Of a stretch of 8,394 nt of DNA, positions 1-6,241 are shown piece after piece. The notes beneath the pieces are model-generated. The model saw only the letters and a program-made list of their open reading frames with translations, made no database searches and had not been told where the DNA came from. This DNA comes from Brevibacterium picturae (GTDB taxonomy: Bacteria; Actinomycetota; Actinomycetes; Actinomycetales; Brevibacteriaceae), in assembly GCF_030453725.1 (NCBI RefSeq), contig NZ_JAKDJU010000133.1, positions 1 to 8,394 on the forward strand, given 5' to 3'. Every line of letters begins with the position of its first letter. Position 1 is the stretch's first letter. The translations under genes were made by a program, and so were the position numbers.

Positions 1-66
1 CAGTACCGGGGCCACACTGGGAATCCCGACCCTTCTAGTATCAACGTCAGTACCGACACATAGGCT

Positions 67-104
67 TCGATGACAGGACGAAGTTGACGACAGGATGTCA
101 TCGA
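67..104. repeat. 9-bp perfect inverted repeat, 20-nt spacer
   Basis: TCGATGACA at 67-75 is the exact reverse complement of TGTCATCGA at 96-104. There is no T-run on either side, so it does not look like an intrinsic terminator. It could be a protein-binding site or the leftover end of an upstream transcription unit. Role unknown. Confidence 0.35.
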
Positions 105-225
105 CGACAAGTCGGGCAGGCGCAGGGAAGGGAGGTGAGGACGACCCTGGAATCGGCCGTGAGGACACCGGAAACGGAGTCGAATGTGACACGCCGACGA
201 CGCGCCCACAACCGAAATTTTTATC

Positions 226-377
226 TGTGGACAAGTGTTGAAAACAGTGTCATCCGAGGGAGGCGAACGCGGCATTTCTGCTCCGAATCCCAGTGTCCTC
301 GCAGGTGATCGAACTACATCAGTGTCATTCATGACCTGTGGATGACTGTGGACGGTTTGAACACAGGGTGTGGACGG
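226..377 (+). promoter_or_regulatory. Cluster of four DnaA-box-like motifs
   Basis: TGTGGACAA at 226-234 is the reverse complement of TTGTCCACA, the usual DnaA box of high-GC actinobacteria. Weaker relatives in the same orientation are TGTGGATGA at 337-345 and TGTGGACGG at 347-355 and 369-377. The last three start 10 and 22 bp apart, roughly whole helical turns. DnaA is known to control nrdAB in Escherichia coli. Extending that to this class Ib operon is inference. Only the first site is a full match; the other three share the TGTGGA core. Confidence 0.45.
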
Positions 378-396
378 TCGAAACAACACTGGTGTA

Positions 397-443
397 ACAC
401 TGGATATAGGGGTAGAGTCGAACCCGAACACAACATCTAGTGG
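397..443 (+). promoter_or_regulatory. Tandem NrdR boxes of the nrdHIEF promoter region
   Basis: Two 16-bp sites resemble the NrdR consensus ACACWATATATWGTGT. Box 1 is ACACTGGATATAGGGG at 397-412 (12 of 16 positions agree) and box 2 is ACACAACATCTAGTGG at 428-443 (13 of 16). Their starts are 31 bp apart, about three helical turns, which is the spacing typical of paired NrdR boxes. NrdR is an ATP/dATP-sensing repressor of ribonucleotide reductase genes in many bacteria. The pair lies about 105 bp before the nrdH start codon, so it probably overlaps the promoter; I could not assign -35 and -10 elements with confidence. Confidence 0.7.
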
Positions 444-548
444 TCACACTCGGGGCTGGTCTGCGTGATATTCGTCATTGCGGAGGTCGTGAATCCGGTG
501 TGGGCACGCCGTGAAATCTAAGCCAGAGTGCAGAATTGAGGAGTCGCA

Positions 549-797
549 ATGATCACCGTGTACACCAAGCCAGCTTGCGTCCAGTGCAATGCCACCTACC
601 GTGCGCTCGATGCCAAAGGTCTGAAGTACAAATCGGTCGATCTCAGTGTCGATGAGAACGCCCTCGACGTCGTCAAGGCCATGGGCTACATGCAGGCTCC
701 CGTCGTTGTCACCGACAACGACCACTGGTCAGGTTTCCGTCCGGACAAGATCGCCACCCTGGCCGGAGAGCAGACTTCGGTTTCCGTCGTGGCCTGA
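549..797 (+). CDS. nrdH: Glutaredoxin-like protein NrdH
   Basis: NrdH is a small cytoplasmic redoxin that passes electrons, usually from thioredoxin reductase, to the class Ib ribonucleotide reductase NrdE. The 82-residue product has the family's CVQC active site (Cys10 and Cys13) after an MITVYTKP opening, a conserved proline at residue 51 in QAPVV, and the C-terminal WSGFRPD signature at residues 60-66. Length and motifs match known NrdH proteins. The ATG at 549 is preceded by GAGGAG at 538-543 with a 5-nt spacer, which settles the start. It is the first gene of the cluster, and nrdI begins 1 nt after its stop. Transcription is probably under the NrdR-type sites at 397-443. Confidence 0.96.
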   Translation: MITVYTKPACVQCNATYRALDAKGLKYKSVDLSVDENALDVVKAMGYMQAPVVVTDNDHWSGFRPDKIATLAGEQTSVSVVA

Positions 798-798
798 C

Positions 799-1212
799 AT
801 GCTTCTGGTCTATTACTCGGCCAGTTCCGAGTACACCGACCGCTTCGTCGGCAAGCTGGCGCACCCGTCCCGACGGCTGCCGCTGCTGACAAAGGATGAG
901 ACGTTGATGATCGATGAACCGTTCGTCCTTGTGACTCCCACCTACGGGGCCGGCCCCAACCGAGGCGCAGTGCCCAAGCAGGTGATCAAGTTCCTGAATA
1001 TCGAATCGAACCGCCGCCATCTCGTCGGCGTCATCGGCGCCGGAAATACGAACTTCGGCGAAGAATACTGTCGCGCGGCACACAAGGTGGCCGCGAAATG
1101 CAATGTACCCGTGCTGTATCGCGTCGAACTCCTCGGAACCCCAGAGGACGTCGAGGCAGTGAATTTAGGATTGGACAAACTGTGCGCGAGCTCGCTGAAG
1201 ACCGCAATGTAG
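799..1212 (+). CDS. nrdI: Flavodoxin-like activator NrdI of class Ib ribonucleotide reductase
   Basis: NrdI is an FMN protein that supplies the oxidant used to build the active dimanganese-tyrosyl radical cofactor of NrdF. The 137-residue product shows the flavin-binding loops of the family: SASSEY at residues 7-12, TPTYGAG at 46-52 and GAGNTNFGE at 80-88. The frame stays open upstream to 646, but that extension overlaps nrdH and is not NrdI-like. The ATG at 799, 1 nt after the nrdH stop, starts exactly at the typical MLLVYYSASS opening and implies translational coupling. The 3' end overlaps the start of nrdE by about 31 nt. Confidence 0.95.
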   Translation: MLLVYYSASSEYTDRFVGKLAHPSRRLPLLTKDETLMIDEPFVLVTPTYGAGPNRGAVPKQVIKFLNIESNRRHLVGVIGAGNTNFGEEYCRAAHKVAAKCNVPVLYRVELLGTPEDVEAVNLGLDKLCASSLKTAM

Positions 1213-3344
1213 AAGACATCATCCGCGAAGAGACGGATCTTGACTACCATGCGCTCAACGCCATGCTGAACCTGTACGACCAGGACGGTCGCATCCAGTT
1301 CGAGCGTGACAAACAGGCTGCCAGGCAGTATTTCCTGCAGCATGTCAACAACAACACCGTCTTCTTCCATGACCTCAAGGAGAAGCTCGACTACCTCGTC
1401 GAGAAGGAATACTACGAGCCCGAAGTCCTCGATCAGTACTCCTTCGACTTCATCGAAGAGCTCTCGAAGCGTGCCTATGGTCAGAAGTTCCGGTTCCAGA
1501 CCTTCCTCGGCGCTTTCAAGTTCTACACCTCCTACACGCTGAAGACCTTCGATGGGAAGCGCTACCTCGAACGCTTCGAGGACCGCGTCGTCATGGTCGC
1601 GCTGTTCCTGGCTCGCGGCGACGAGACGCTGGCCACCCAGCTCGTCGACGAAATCATCACCGGTCGTTTCCAGCCGGCCACGCCTACCTTCCTCAACGCC
1701 GGCAAGAAGCAGCGCGGCGAGCTCGTCTCCTGCTTCCTGCTGCGCATCGAAGACAATATGGAGTCGATCGGCCGCTCCATCAACTCCGCACTGCAGCTGT
1801 CCAAGCGCGGCGGCGGTGTGGCGTTCGCTCTGACCAACATCCGCGAGTCCGGTGCTCCGATCAAGAAGATCGAGAACCAGTCCTCGGGCGTCATCCCGGT
1901 GATGAAGCTGCTCGAAGACTCCTTCTCCTACGCAAACCAGTTGGGAGCACGTCAGGGTGCCGGTGCCGTCTACCTTCACGCTCACCACCCCGACATCTAC
2001 AAGTTCCTCGATACCAAGCGTGAGAACGCCGATGAGAAGATCAGGATCAAGACCCTGTCGCTGGGCGTCGTCATCCCGGACATCACCTTCGAATTGGCCA
2101 AGCGCAATGAGGACATGTATCTCTTCAGTCCCTACGACGTCGAACGCGTCTACGGTGTGCCCTTCTCCGACATCGACGTCTCGGACAAGTACGAAGAGAT
2201 GGTCGACAATGCCGCCATCAAGAAGAACAAGATCAACGCTCGCGAGTTCTTCCAGACCTTGGCAGAGATCCAGTTCGAGTCCGGCTACCCGTACGTCATG
2301 TTCGAAGACACGGTCAACAAGGCCAACCCGATCGACGGCAAGATCATCATGTCGAACCTGTGCTCGGAGATCCTCCAGGTCTCCGAGCCCAGCAAATACG
2401 ACTCCGATCTCGGATACGACGTCGTCGGCAAGGACATCTCCTGCAACCTCGGTTCGCTCAACATCGCTCTGACGATGGACTCGGAGAACTTCGGGCAGAC
2501 CATCGAGACCGCGATCCGCGGGCTGACGGCCGTCGCAGAGACCTCGGACATCCAGTCGGTTCCCTCGATCGCCCGCGGCAACGACATGTCGCACGCCATC
2601 GGCCTCGGTCAGATGAACCTCCACGGCTACCTCGCCCGGGAGCATGTCTACTACGGATCCGATGAGGGCCTCGACTTCACGAACATGTACTTCTACACCG
2701 TCGCTTACCACTGTGTGCGGGCGTCGATGGAGATCGCGAAGGAACGCAAGACCGCCTTCGCCGGATTCGAGAGGTCGAAGTACGCGAGCGGTGAATACTT
2801 CGACAAGTACACCGACGAGGTGTGGGAACCGCGCACGCAGCGTGTGGCGGGCATGTTCGCCGAGGCGGGTGTGCGGATTCCGACGCAGGACGATTGGCGC
2901 GAGCTCAAGGCCGCGGTGGCCGAACACGGCATCTACAACCAGAACCTGCAGGCTGTTCCGCCCACCGGATCGATCTCCTACATCAACAACTCGACCTCGT
3001 CGATCCACCCGGTGGCCTCGAAGATCGAGATCCGCAAGGAAGGCAAGATCGGGCGCGTGTACTACCCGGCTCCCTTCATGGACAACGACAATCTCGAGTA
3101 CTACCAGGACGCGTACGAGATCGGTTATGAGAAGATCATCGACACCTATGCCGAGGCCACGAAGCACGTGGACCAGGGCCTGTCGCTGACCTTGTTCTTC
3201 ATGGACACCGCGACGACTCGTGACATCAACAAGGCGCAGATCTATGCATGGCGCAAGGGCATCAAGACCATCTACTACATCCGGTTGCGTCAGCTCGCGC
3301 TGGAGGGCACTGAGGTCGATGGCTGCGTATCCTGCATGCTGTGA
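1182..3344 (+). CDS. nrdE: Class Ib ribonucleoside-diphosphate reductase, large (alpha) subunit NrdE
   Basis: NrdE reduces ribonucleoside diphosphates to deoxyribonucleoside diphosphates. The 720-residue product contains all expected catalytic features: the redox cysteine pair Cys184 (in SCFLL) and Cys421 (in ISCNLGS), the NLCSE motif with Asn392, radical Cys394 and Glu396, the radical-relay tyrosines Tyr698-Tyr699 in YYIRLRQ, and the C-terminal CVSC pair (Cys715, Cys718) that exchanges with NrdH. The N-terminal ATP-cone of class Ia enzymes is missing, as usual for class Ib. The only sensible start is GTG at 1182. It has AGGA at 1167-1170 upstream and gives about 19 residues before the conserved DYHALNAMLN block. 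In-frame sequence further upstream is arginine-rich and unlike NrdE. It overlaps nrdI by 31 nt. nrdF follows after a 145-bp structured spacer. Confidence 0.95.
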   Translation: MRELAEDRNVEDIIREETDLDYHALNAMLNLYDQDGRIQFERDKQAARQYFLQHVNNNTVFFHDLKEKLDYLVEKEYYEPEVLDQYSFDFIEELSKRAYGQKFRFQTFLGAFKFYTSYTLKTFDGKRYLERFEDRVVMVALFLARGDETLATQLVDEIITGRFQPATPTFLNAGKKQRGELVSCFLLRIEDNMESIGRSINSALQLSKRGGGVAFALTNIRESGAPIKKIENQSSGVIPVMKLLEDSFSYANQLGARQGAGAVYLHAHHPDIYKFLDTKRENADEKIRIKTLSLGVVIPDITFELAKRNEDMYLFSPYDVERVYGVPFSDIDVSDKYEEMVDNAAIKKNKINAREFFQTLAEIQFESGYPYVMFEDTVNKANPIDGKIIMSNLCSEILQVSEPSKYDSDLGYDVVGKDISCNLGSLNIALTMDSENFGQTIETAIRGLTAVAETSDIQSVPSIARGNDMSHAIGLGQMNLHGYLAREHVYYGSDEGLDFTNMYFYTVAYHCVRASMEIAKERKTAFAGFERSKYASGEYFDKYTDEVWEPRTQRVAGMFAEAGVRIPTQDDWRELKAAVAEHGIYNQNLQAVPPTGSISYINNSTSSIHPVASKIEIRKEGKIGRVYYPAPFMDNDNLEYYQDAYEIGYEKIIDTYAEATKHVDQGLSLTLFFMDTATTRDINKAQIYAWRKGIKTIYYIRLRQLALEGTEVDGCVSCML

Positions 3345-3352
3345 CCGATGAG

Positions 3353-3384
3353 TTCGGCGGACCGGTGAGAACTGGTCCGCTGAA
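3353..3384 (+). repeat. 11-bp stem-loop just after nrdE
   Basis: TTCGGCGGACC at 3353-3363 pairs with GGTCCGCTGAA at 3374-3384 over all 11 positions in RNA (one G-U pair) with a 10-nt loop. It begins 8 nt after the nrdE stop. No T-run follows, so a classic intrinsic terminator is unlikely. A processing, stabilising or partial-termination role between nrdE and nrdF is possible. Confidence 0.55.
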
Positions 3385-3489
3385 CGCGTGGTTCGGGGTC
3401 TGCGCGCGATGCGGCCCCGGGCAGAAGACATTCTTCGTCTGCTGGGCAGACCACCTGTACGTGCGGCGTACCCGTAAATGAGAAGAGAG
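3385..3489 (+). other. Hairpin-rich rest of the nrdE-nrdF spacer
   Basis: GTCTGC at 3437-3442 and GCAGAC at 3446-3451 form a perfect 6-bp stem with a 3-nt loop. GAAGA (3424-3428) and TCTTC (3432-3436) form a smaller stem just before it. These parts could re-pair with other GTCTGC/GCAGA copies nearby, so alternative folds are possible. I see no clear promoter for nrdF here. Confidence 0.35.
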
Positions 3490-4470
3490 ATGGAAACGTT
3501 GGAGAACCTGACTTTGGCCTCGCATGTCGACGCCATCAACTGGAACCGTGTCGTCGACCCCATCGACGATGACGTCTGGGACCGCCTGACCGGAAACTTC
3601 TGGCTGCCGGAGAAGGTGCCGTTGAGCAATGACGTCCAGTCATGGGCAACGCTGACCGAAGAGGAGAAGACGCTGACGATGCGCGTCTTCACCGGTCTGA
3701 CTCTGCTCGATACGATTCAGGGCACCGTCGGTGCGATCTCCCTGATTCCGGATGCGGTGACTCCGCACGAGGAAGCCGTGCTGACGAACATCGCGTTCAT
3801 GGAGAGCGTGCACGCGAAGTCGTATTCCTCGATCTTCTCGACCCTGTGCTCGACGAAGGAGATCGACGAGGCTTTCCGCTGGTCGCGGGAGAACACCTAC
3901 CTGCAGGCCAAGGCCGACATCATCCTCAGCTACTACCGAGGCGATGACCCGCTCAAGCGCAAGGTCGCCTCCACGTTGTTGGAGTCATTCCTCTTCTACT
4001 CGGGGTTCTACCTGCCCATGTACTGGTCGGCACACGCGAAGCTGACGAATACGGCCGACCTCATCCGCCTCATCATCCGCGACGAGGCCGTGCACGGCTA
4101 CTACATCGGCTACAAGTACCAGAAGGGCTTGGAGTCGCAGTCCGAAGAGCGCAAGCAGGAGCTCAAGGACTACACCATGAATCTCATGTTCGAGCTCTAC
4201 GAGAACGAGGTCGCCTACACCCATGACCTCTACGACTCAGTGGGTCTGGCGGAGGACTGCAAGATGTTCCTCCACTACAACGCCAACAAGGCACTGATGA
4301 ACCTCGGGTACGAAGCGATGTTCCCGAAGGAGGTCACGGATGTCAACCCGGCGATCCTCGCGGCTCTCTCGCCCAACAGCGACGAGAACCACGACTTCTT
4401 CTCCGGCTCCGGTTCCTCCTACGTCATCGGCAAGGCCGAGAACACGGAAGACGACGACTGGGACTTCTGA
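3490..4470 (+). CDS. nrdF: Class Ib ribonucleoside-diphosphate reductase, small (beta) subunit NrdF
   Basis: NrdF holds the dimetal centre and tyrosyl radical that starts catalysis in NrdE. With the start chosen here the product has 326 residues. The expected metal ligands are all visible: Asp74 (LLDTIQG), Glu105 and His108 (FMESVHAKSYS), Glu165 (LLESFLF), and Glu199 and His202 (RDEAVHGYY). The radical tyrosine is Tyr112. The C-terminus ends in EDDDWDF, the acidic/aromatic tail that docks onto NrdE. An in-frame ATG at 3478 would add four residues (MRRE). I prefer 3490 because the purine-rich GAGAAGAGAG lies directly ahead of it, while 3478 has no ribosome binding site. Codon use matches nrdE. 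The gene is followed within 11 nt by a strong terminator hairpin, then by the end of a mobile element. Confidence 0.95.
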   Translation: METLENLTLASHVDAINWNRVVDPIDDDVWDRLTGNFWLPEKVPLSNDVQSWATLTEEEKTLTMRVFTGLTLLDTIQGTVGAISLIPDAVTPHEEAVLTNIAFMESVHAKSYSSIFSTLCSTKEIDEAFRWSRENTYLQAKADIILSYYRGDDPLKRKVASTLLESFLFYSGFYLPMYWSAHAKLTNTADLIRLIIRDEAVHGYYIGYKYQKGLESQSEERKQELKDYTMNLMFELYENEVAYTHDLYDSVGLAEDCKMFLHYNANKALMNLGYEAMFPKEVTDVNPAILAALSPNSDENHDFFSGSGSSYVIGKAENTEDDDWDF

Positions 4471-4528
4471 AGCACCAGGTCAGCGGCCCATCCAGGCAGA
4501 AATGCTTGGTTGGGCCGCTTTCGTTTAT
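4471..4528. other. Probable left junction (attL) of the integrated element
   Basis: The 58 bp between the nrdF stop and the integrase stop must contain, or lie next to, the left attachment site if the integrase gene belongs to an inserted element. An integrase whose 3' end faces the att site is the arrangement known from lambda-like phages. There is no tRNA gene here, and the core cannot be defined because the right end is outside the window. The junction could also lie within the last bases of nrdF. This is inference from gene order. Confidence 0.4.
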
Positions 4529-4529
4529 T
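4482..4529 (+). terminator. Intrinsic terminator of nrdF
   Basis: AGCGGCCCA at 4482-4490 pairs perfectly with TGGGCCGCT at 4511-4519. After one T-T mismatch a further 7-bp stem (4492-4498 with 4503-4509, one G-U pair) closes on a GAAA tetraloop at 4499-4502. The T-rich TTTCGTTTATT follows directly on the plus strand, so termination of nrdF transcription is expected. On the minus strand no T-run follows the stem, so it is not obviously a terminator for the converging integrase transcript. Confidence 0.85.
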
Positions 4530-5626
4530 CACTCACCGTCGGCAGCGGAATCGTTCTCTGCCCACGTTTTGCCCATACTTTGTTTCCGAGCCCGGTCCAT
4601 TCTCTCGGCCACGTCGTCCACATCTGTGTCGAATAGATCGCTGTACACGTCCAAGGTCATGGCTGCGGAGGAGTGCCCGAGCATGTTCTGTACGACCTTC
4701 ACGCTCGCGCCGGCAGACACCGCGAATGATGCCGCCGAATGTCGCAGATCGTGGAAGACGAAGCCCTCAGGCAGTCCGGCCTTCTTCCTCACGGACAGGA
4801 ACCACGACTCTTGATTCTTTGGCTCGGCGAGGTCTGGGATCAGGAGTCCGTCCGGCTCAGCCTTGAGCGTGAGTGCACGGAACTGGTCGTGCATGAATTT
4901 CGGATATCCCACGGACCGTTCCCGACCGTTCTTCGATACTTCAGCGCGGACCTTCACTCGGCGAGATTTGAGGTCAACATCGTCGGGCGTGAGTGTCGCG
5001 ATCTCGTTCCACCGCAAACCCATGTACGCGGCAACGTAGATGACGAATCCGTACCGGCCGCGCTGTTGCCGCAGGTGGTGCTCATCGGCGGCCTGTGCCA
5101 CCTTCTCGACTTGCTCGTAGGTGAGGTACACATTCTTGCGATGGGACAGTCTGGGAAGGTTCTTGGTTCCGCTAGCAGGGTTCCTGGAGATGAGGTGGTC
5201 GTCGACTGCCAGCTGCATGACCGCTTGGAGAACATAGTGGGCGCGGCGGACCGTGCGAGCCTTCCGCTTCTCCGACAGCGCAGACACCCAATTGCGAACT
5301 TGGGACCGATGTACGCGATTGACGGCGAGGGCGCCGAACTCCGGGTAGATGTGAATCCTTAGGGCGGTCTCGTAGACGATCCTCGAGGAGGGCTTCACGC
5401 TCACGGTCTTCAACCAATGCGCGCCGAGTTCTCCGACGGTGATCGTCCCCTTGGTGGGGTCGACGTAGTTGCCCTCGAGCTTCGAGACCTCAACGGTGTT
5501 GAGGAAGACCTGTGCTTCTCTCTTCGTTCTGAAGCCGCGGCGGTCTGTGGGTTTACGATCCGGTTTCGTGTACCGAACCCTGTACCGTCGGCCCTTCTTG
5601 GTTTCGTAGGGTTCGATCGTTGCCAT
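4529..5626 (-). CDS. Tyrosine recombinase (phage-type integrase)
   Basis: This 365-residue protein has the full architecture of a tyrosine integrase. An N-terminal arm-type DNA-binding region (about 1-55, basic, with YRVRYTKPDRK) is followed by a SAM-like core-binding domain (about 62-150) and a catalytic domain (about 165-345). Catalytic residues are visible: Arg205 (MGLRWNEI), Lys232 (SKNG), His292 and Arg295 (HDLRHSAAS), His318 (LGHSS) and nucleophile Tyr328 (DVYSDLF). It would integrate and, with a directionality factor, excise the element. The ATG lies 3 nt after the immA stop, with GGATAGG upstream, implying translational coupling. Its 3' end points at nrdF, 58 bp away. The protein looks intact, so the element may still be mobile. 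Confidence 0.95.
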   Translation of the reverse strand: MATIEPYETKKGRRYRVRYTKPDRKPTDRRGFRTKREAQVFLNTVEVSKLEGNYVDPTKGTITVGELGAHWLKTVSVKPSSRIVYETALRIHIYPEFGALAVNRVHRSQVRNWVSALSEKRKARTVRRAHYVLQAVMQLAVDDHLISRNPASGTKNLPRLSHRKNVYLTYEQVEKVAQAADEHHLRQQRGRYGFVIYVAAYMGLRWNEIATLTPDDVDLKSRRVKVRAEVSKNGRERSVGYPKFMHDQFRALTLKAEPDGLLIPDLAEPKNQESWFLSVRKKAGLPEGFVFHDLRHSAASFAVSAGASVKVVQNMLGHSSAAMTLDVYSDLFDTDVDDVAERMDRARKQSMGKTWAENDSAADGE

Positions 5627-5629
5627 AAC

Positions 5630-6040
5630 CTATCCGTTCCGTGCTTGCCCGATCAGTCGGAGCAGCACCTTCTCGTGTGGGTGCAGGAACCGTAGTCGGT
5701 CTTCGAGCACCTCGGGTATGACGTTGAGCTCGTCTGCCGCCTCGTGAGCTGTGTGGGCCCATCGGAAGATGTCGACGAGGTCATCCCAGTCGATGAGTTT
5801 TCGGGCAGTCAGTCGACGCGCTGCTTGCTCTTCTTTCGGGTCGTCGCAGTTCGTATGCCCGAGATCGATGTGTGCTTGCTCGTGTTGGACAGCGCATCGT
5901 CTCTCGACTTGCAGTAGGTCGGCGTCGAGCCAAATGGCGTTGTTGCCGTTTGTGGCGGCTATACGAGTGTCATTGAACTTGGTGCGATGCAGGACAACGC
6001 CGTCCCCGCGCTCACGTAGCTCTCTCCATGGATGGTGCAT
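5630..6040 (-). CDS. ImmA/IrrE-family metallopeptidase
   Basis: The 136-residue product opens with MHHPWRELR, typical of short ImmA-like proteins of actinobacterial prophages. It carries a zinc-protease HEQAH motif at residues 53-57 in ERRCAVQHEQAHIDLGH, and Glu70/Glu71 in KEEQAARR offer the third metal ligand. In ICEBs1 of Bacillus subtilis, ImmA cleaves the repressor ImmR to release the element. A matching role against the XRE repressor encoded at 6880-7479 is likely by analogy but unproven. A TGA directly upstream of GGT-ATG rules out a longer start. The GAGG before the ATG sits unusually close (1 nt), suggesting weak initiation. It is probably co-transcribed with the integrase 3 nt downstream. 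A 201-bp gap separates it from the DUF3800 gene upstream. Confidence 0.85.
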   Translation of the reverse strand: MHHPWRELRERGDGVVLHRTKFNDTRIAATNGNNAIWLDADLLQVERRCAVQHEQAHIDLGHTNCDDPKEEQAARRLTARKLIDWDDLVDIFRWAHTAHEAADELNVIPEVLEDRLRFLHPHEKVLLRLIGQARNG

Positions 6041-6136
6041 ACCTCAAGACCATAGTGATGGTCGCTGACATGACGCATGTGGTTCCTGATAACTGCTTGG
6101 AGTTGCGTGTAGCACGGCGTTGTCACTTGTTTCTCT

Positions 6137-6155
6137 GTGTCCCATCGTGGGACAC
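6137..6155. repeat. Perfect 19-bp palindrome GTGTCCCA-TCG-TGGGACAC
   Basis: Eight-base arms at 6137-6144 and 6148-6155 are exact reverse complements around a TCG centre. No T-run follows on either strand. It resembles an operator for a dimeric DNA-binding protein rather than a terminator, and it does not match the TGTATATACA sites of the divergent promoter region, so a different binder may be involved. It lies about 97 bp upstream of the immA start on the minus strand. Confidence 0.6.
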
Positions 6156-6215
6156 TAGGCATGTCAGTGAGAAAGTCGCCAGGGGCGAATTTCCCCAGGA
6201 GGGATAGCTGACGAT

Positions 6216-6240
6216 AGGGGACTCCCAGGTGGGGTCCCCT
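6216..6240 (-). repeat. GC-rich hairpin after the DUF3800 stop
   Basis: AGGGGAC (6216-6222) pairs with GTCCCCT (6234-6240), and CCC (6224-6226) with GGG (6231-6233), leaving one bulged T and an AGGT loop. It starts 1 nt beyond the DUF3800 stop codon. No T-run follows on the minus strand, so at best it is a weak or factor-assisted terminator, or an RNA 3'-end stabiliser. Confidence 0.5.
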
Positions 6241-6241
6241 C

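Larger units (their letters stand above)
1..548. other. Long gene-free region upstream of nrdHIEF
   Basis: I see no convincing gene in these 548 bases. The one plus-strand reading frame (84-308) has an arginine-rich, low-complexity translation with no recognisable domain and no good ribosome binding site. What the region does hold is regulatory-looking: a 9-bp inverted repeat near 67-104, four TGTGGA-core motifs between 226 and 377, two NrdR-box-like sites between 397 and 443, and the leader of nrdH with GAGGAG at 538-543. The octamer CAGTACCG occurs twice (1-8 and 49-56). Whatever gene lies to the left ends outside the window. Confidence 0.6.
6041..6241 (-). promoter_or_regulatory. Gene-free gap before immA with strong palindromes
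   Basis: This 201-bp gap is unusual in an otherwise tightly packed minus-strand cluster. It contains a perfect 19-bp palindrome (6137-6155), a hairpin abutting the DUF3800 stop (6216-6240), and ACATG-ACG-CATGT at 6068-6080. A frame open through it (5959-6297, minus) overlaps both neighbours and has no recognisable domain. I take the gap as a control region, possibly with a separate promoter for immA-int, although no clear -35/-10 pair can be named. Confidence 0.4.

Noticed and set aside
1..40. End of a cobalamin riboswitch (GGCCACACTGGGAA resembles part of one)
   Set aside because: The B12-box pattern that should follow is not present, and the similarity is short and interrupted.
84..308. 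Possible 74-residue gene upstream of nrdH
   Set aside because: Arginine-rich, no domain, no convincing ribosome binding site, and it overlaps the DnaA-like motif at 226.
942..3692. Very long (916-codon) open frame on the minus strand across nrdI-nrdE-nrdF
   Set aside because: It is antisense to well-conserved nrd genes; high-GC codon bias routinely opens such frames, and its Val/Asp/Leu/Arg-rich translation shows no domain.
4739..5362. 207-residue plus-strand frame opposite the integrase
   Set aside because: Shadow of the integrase, whose catalytic residues are intact on the minus strand.
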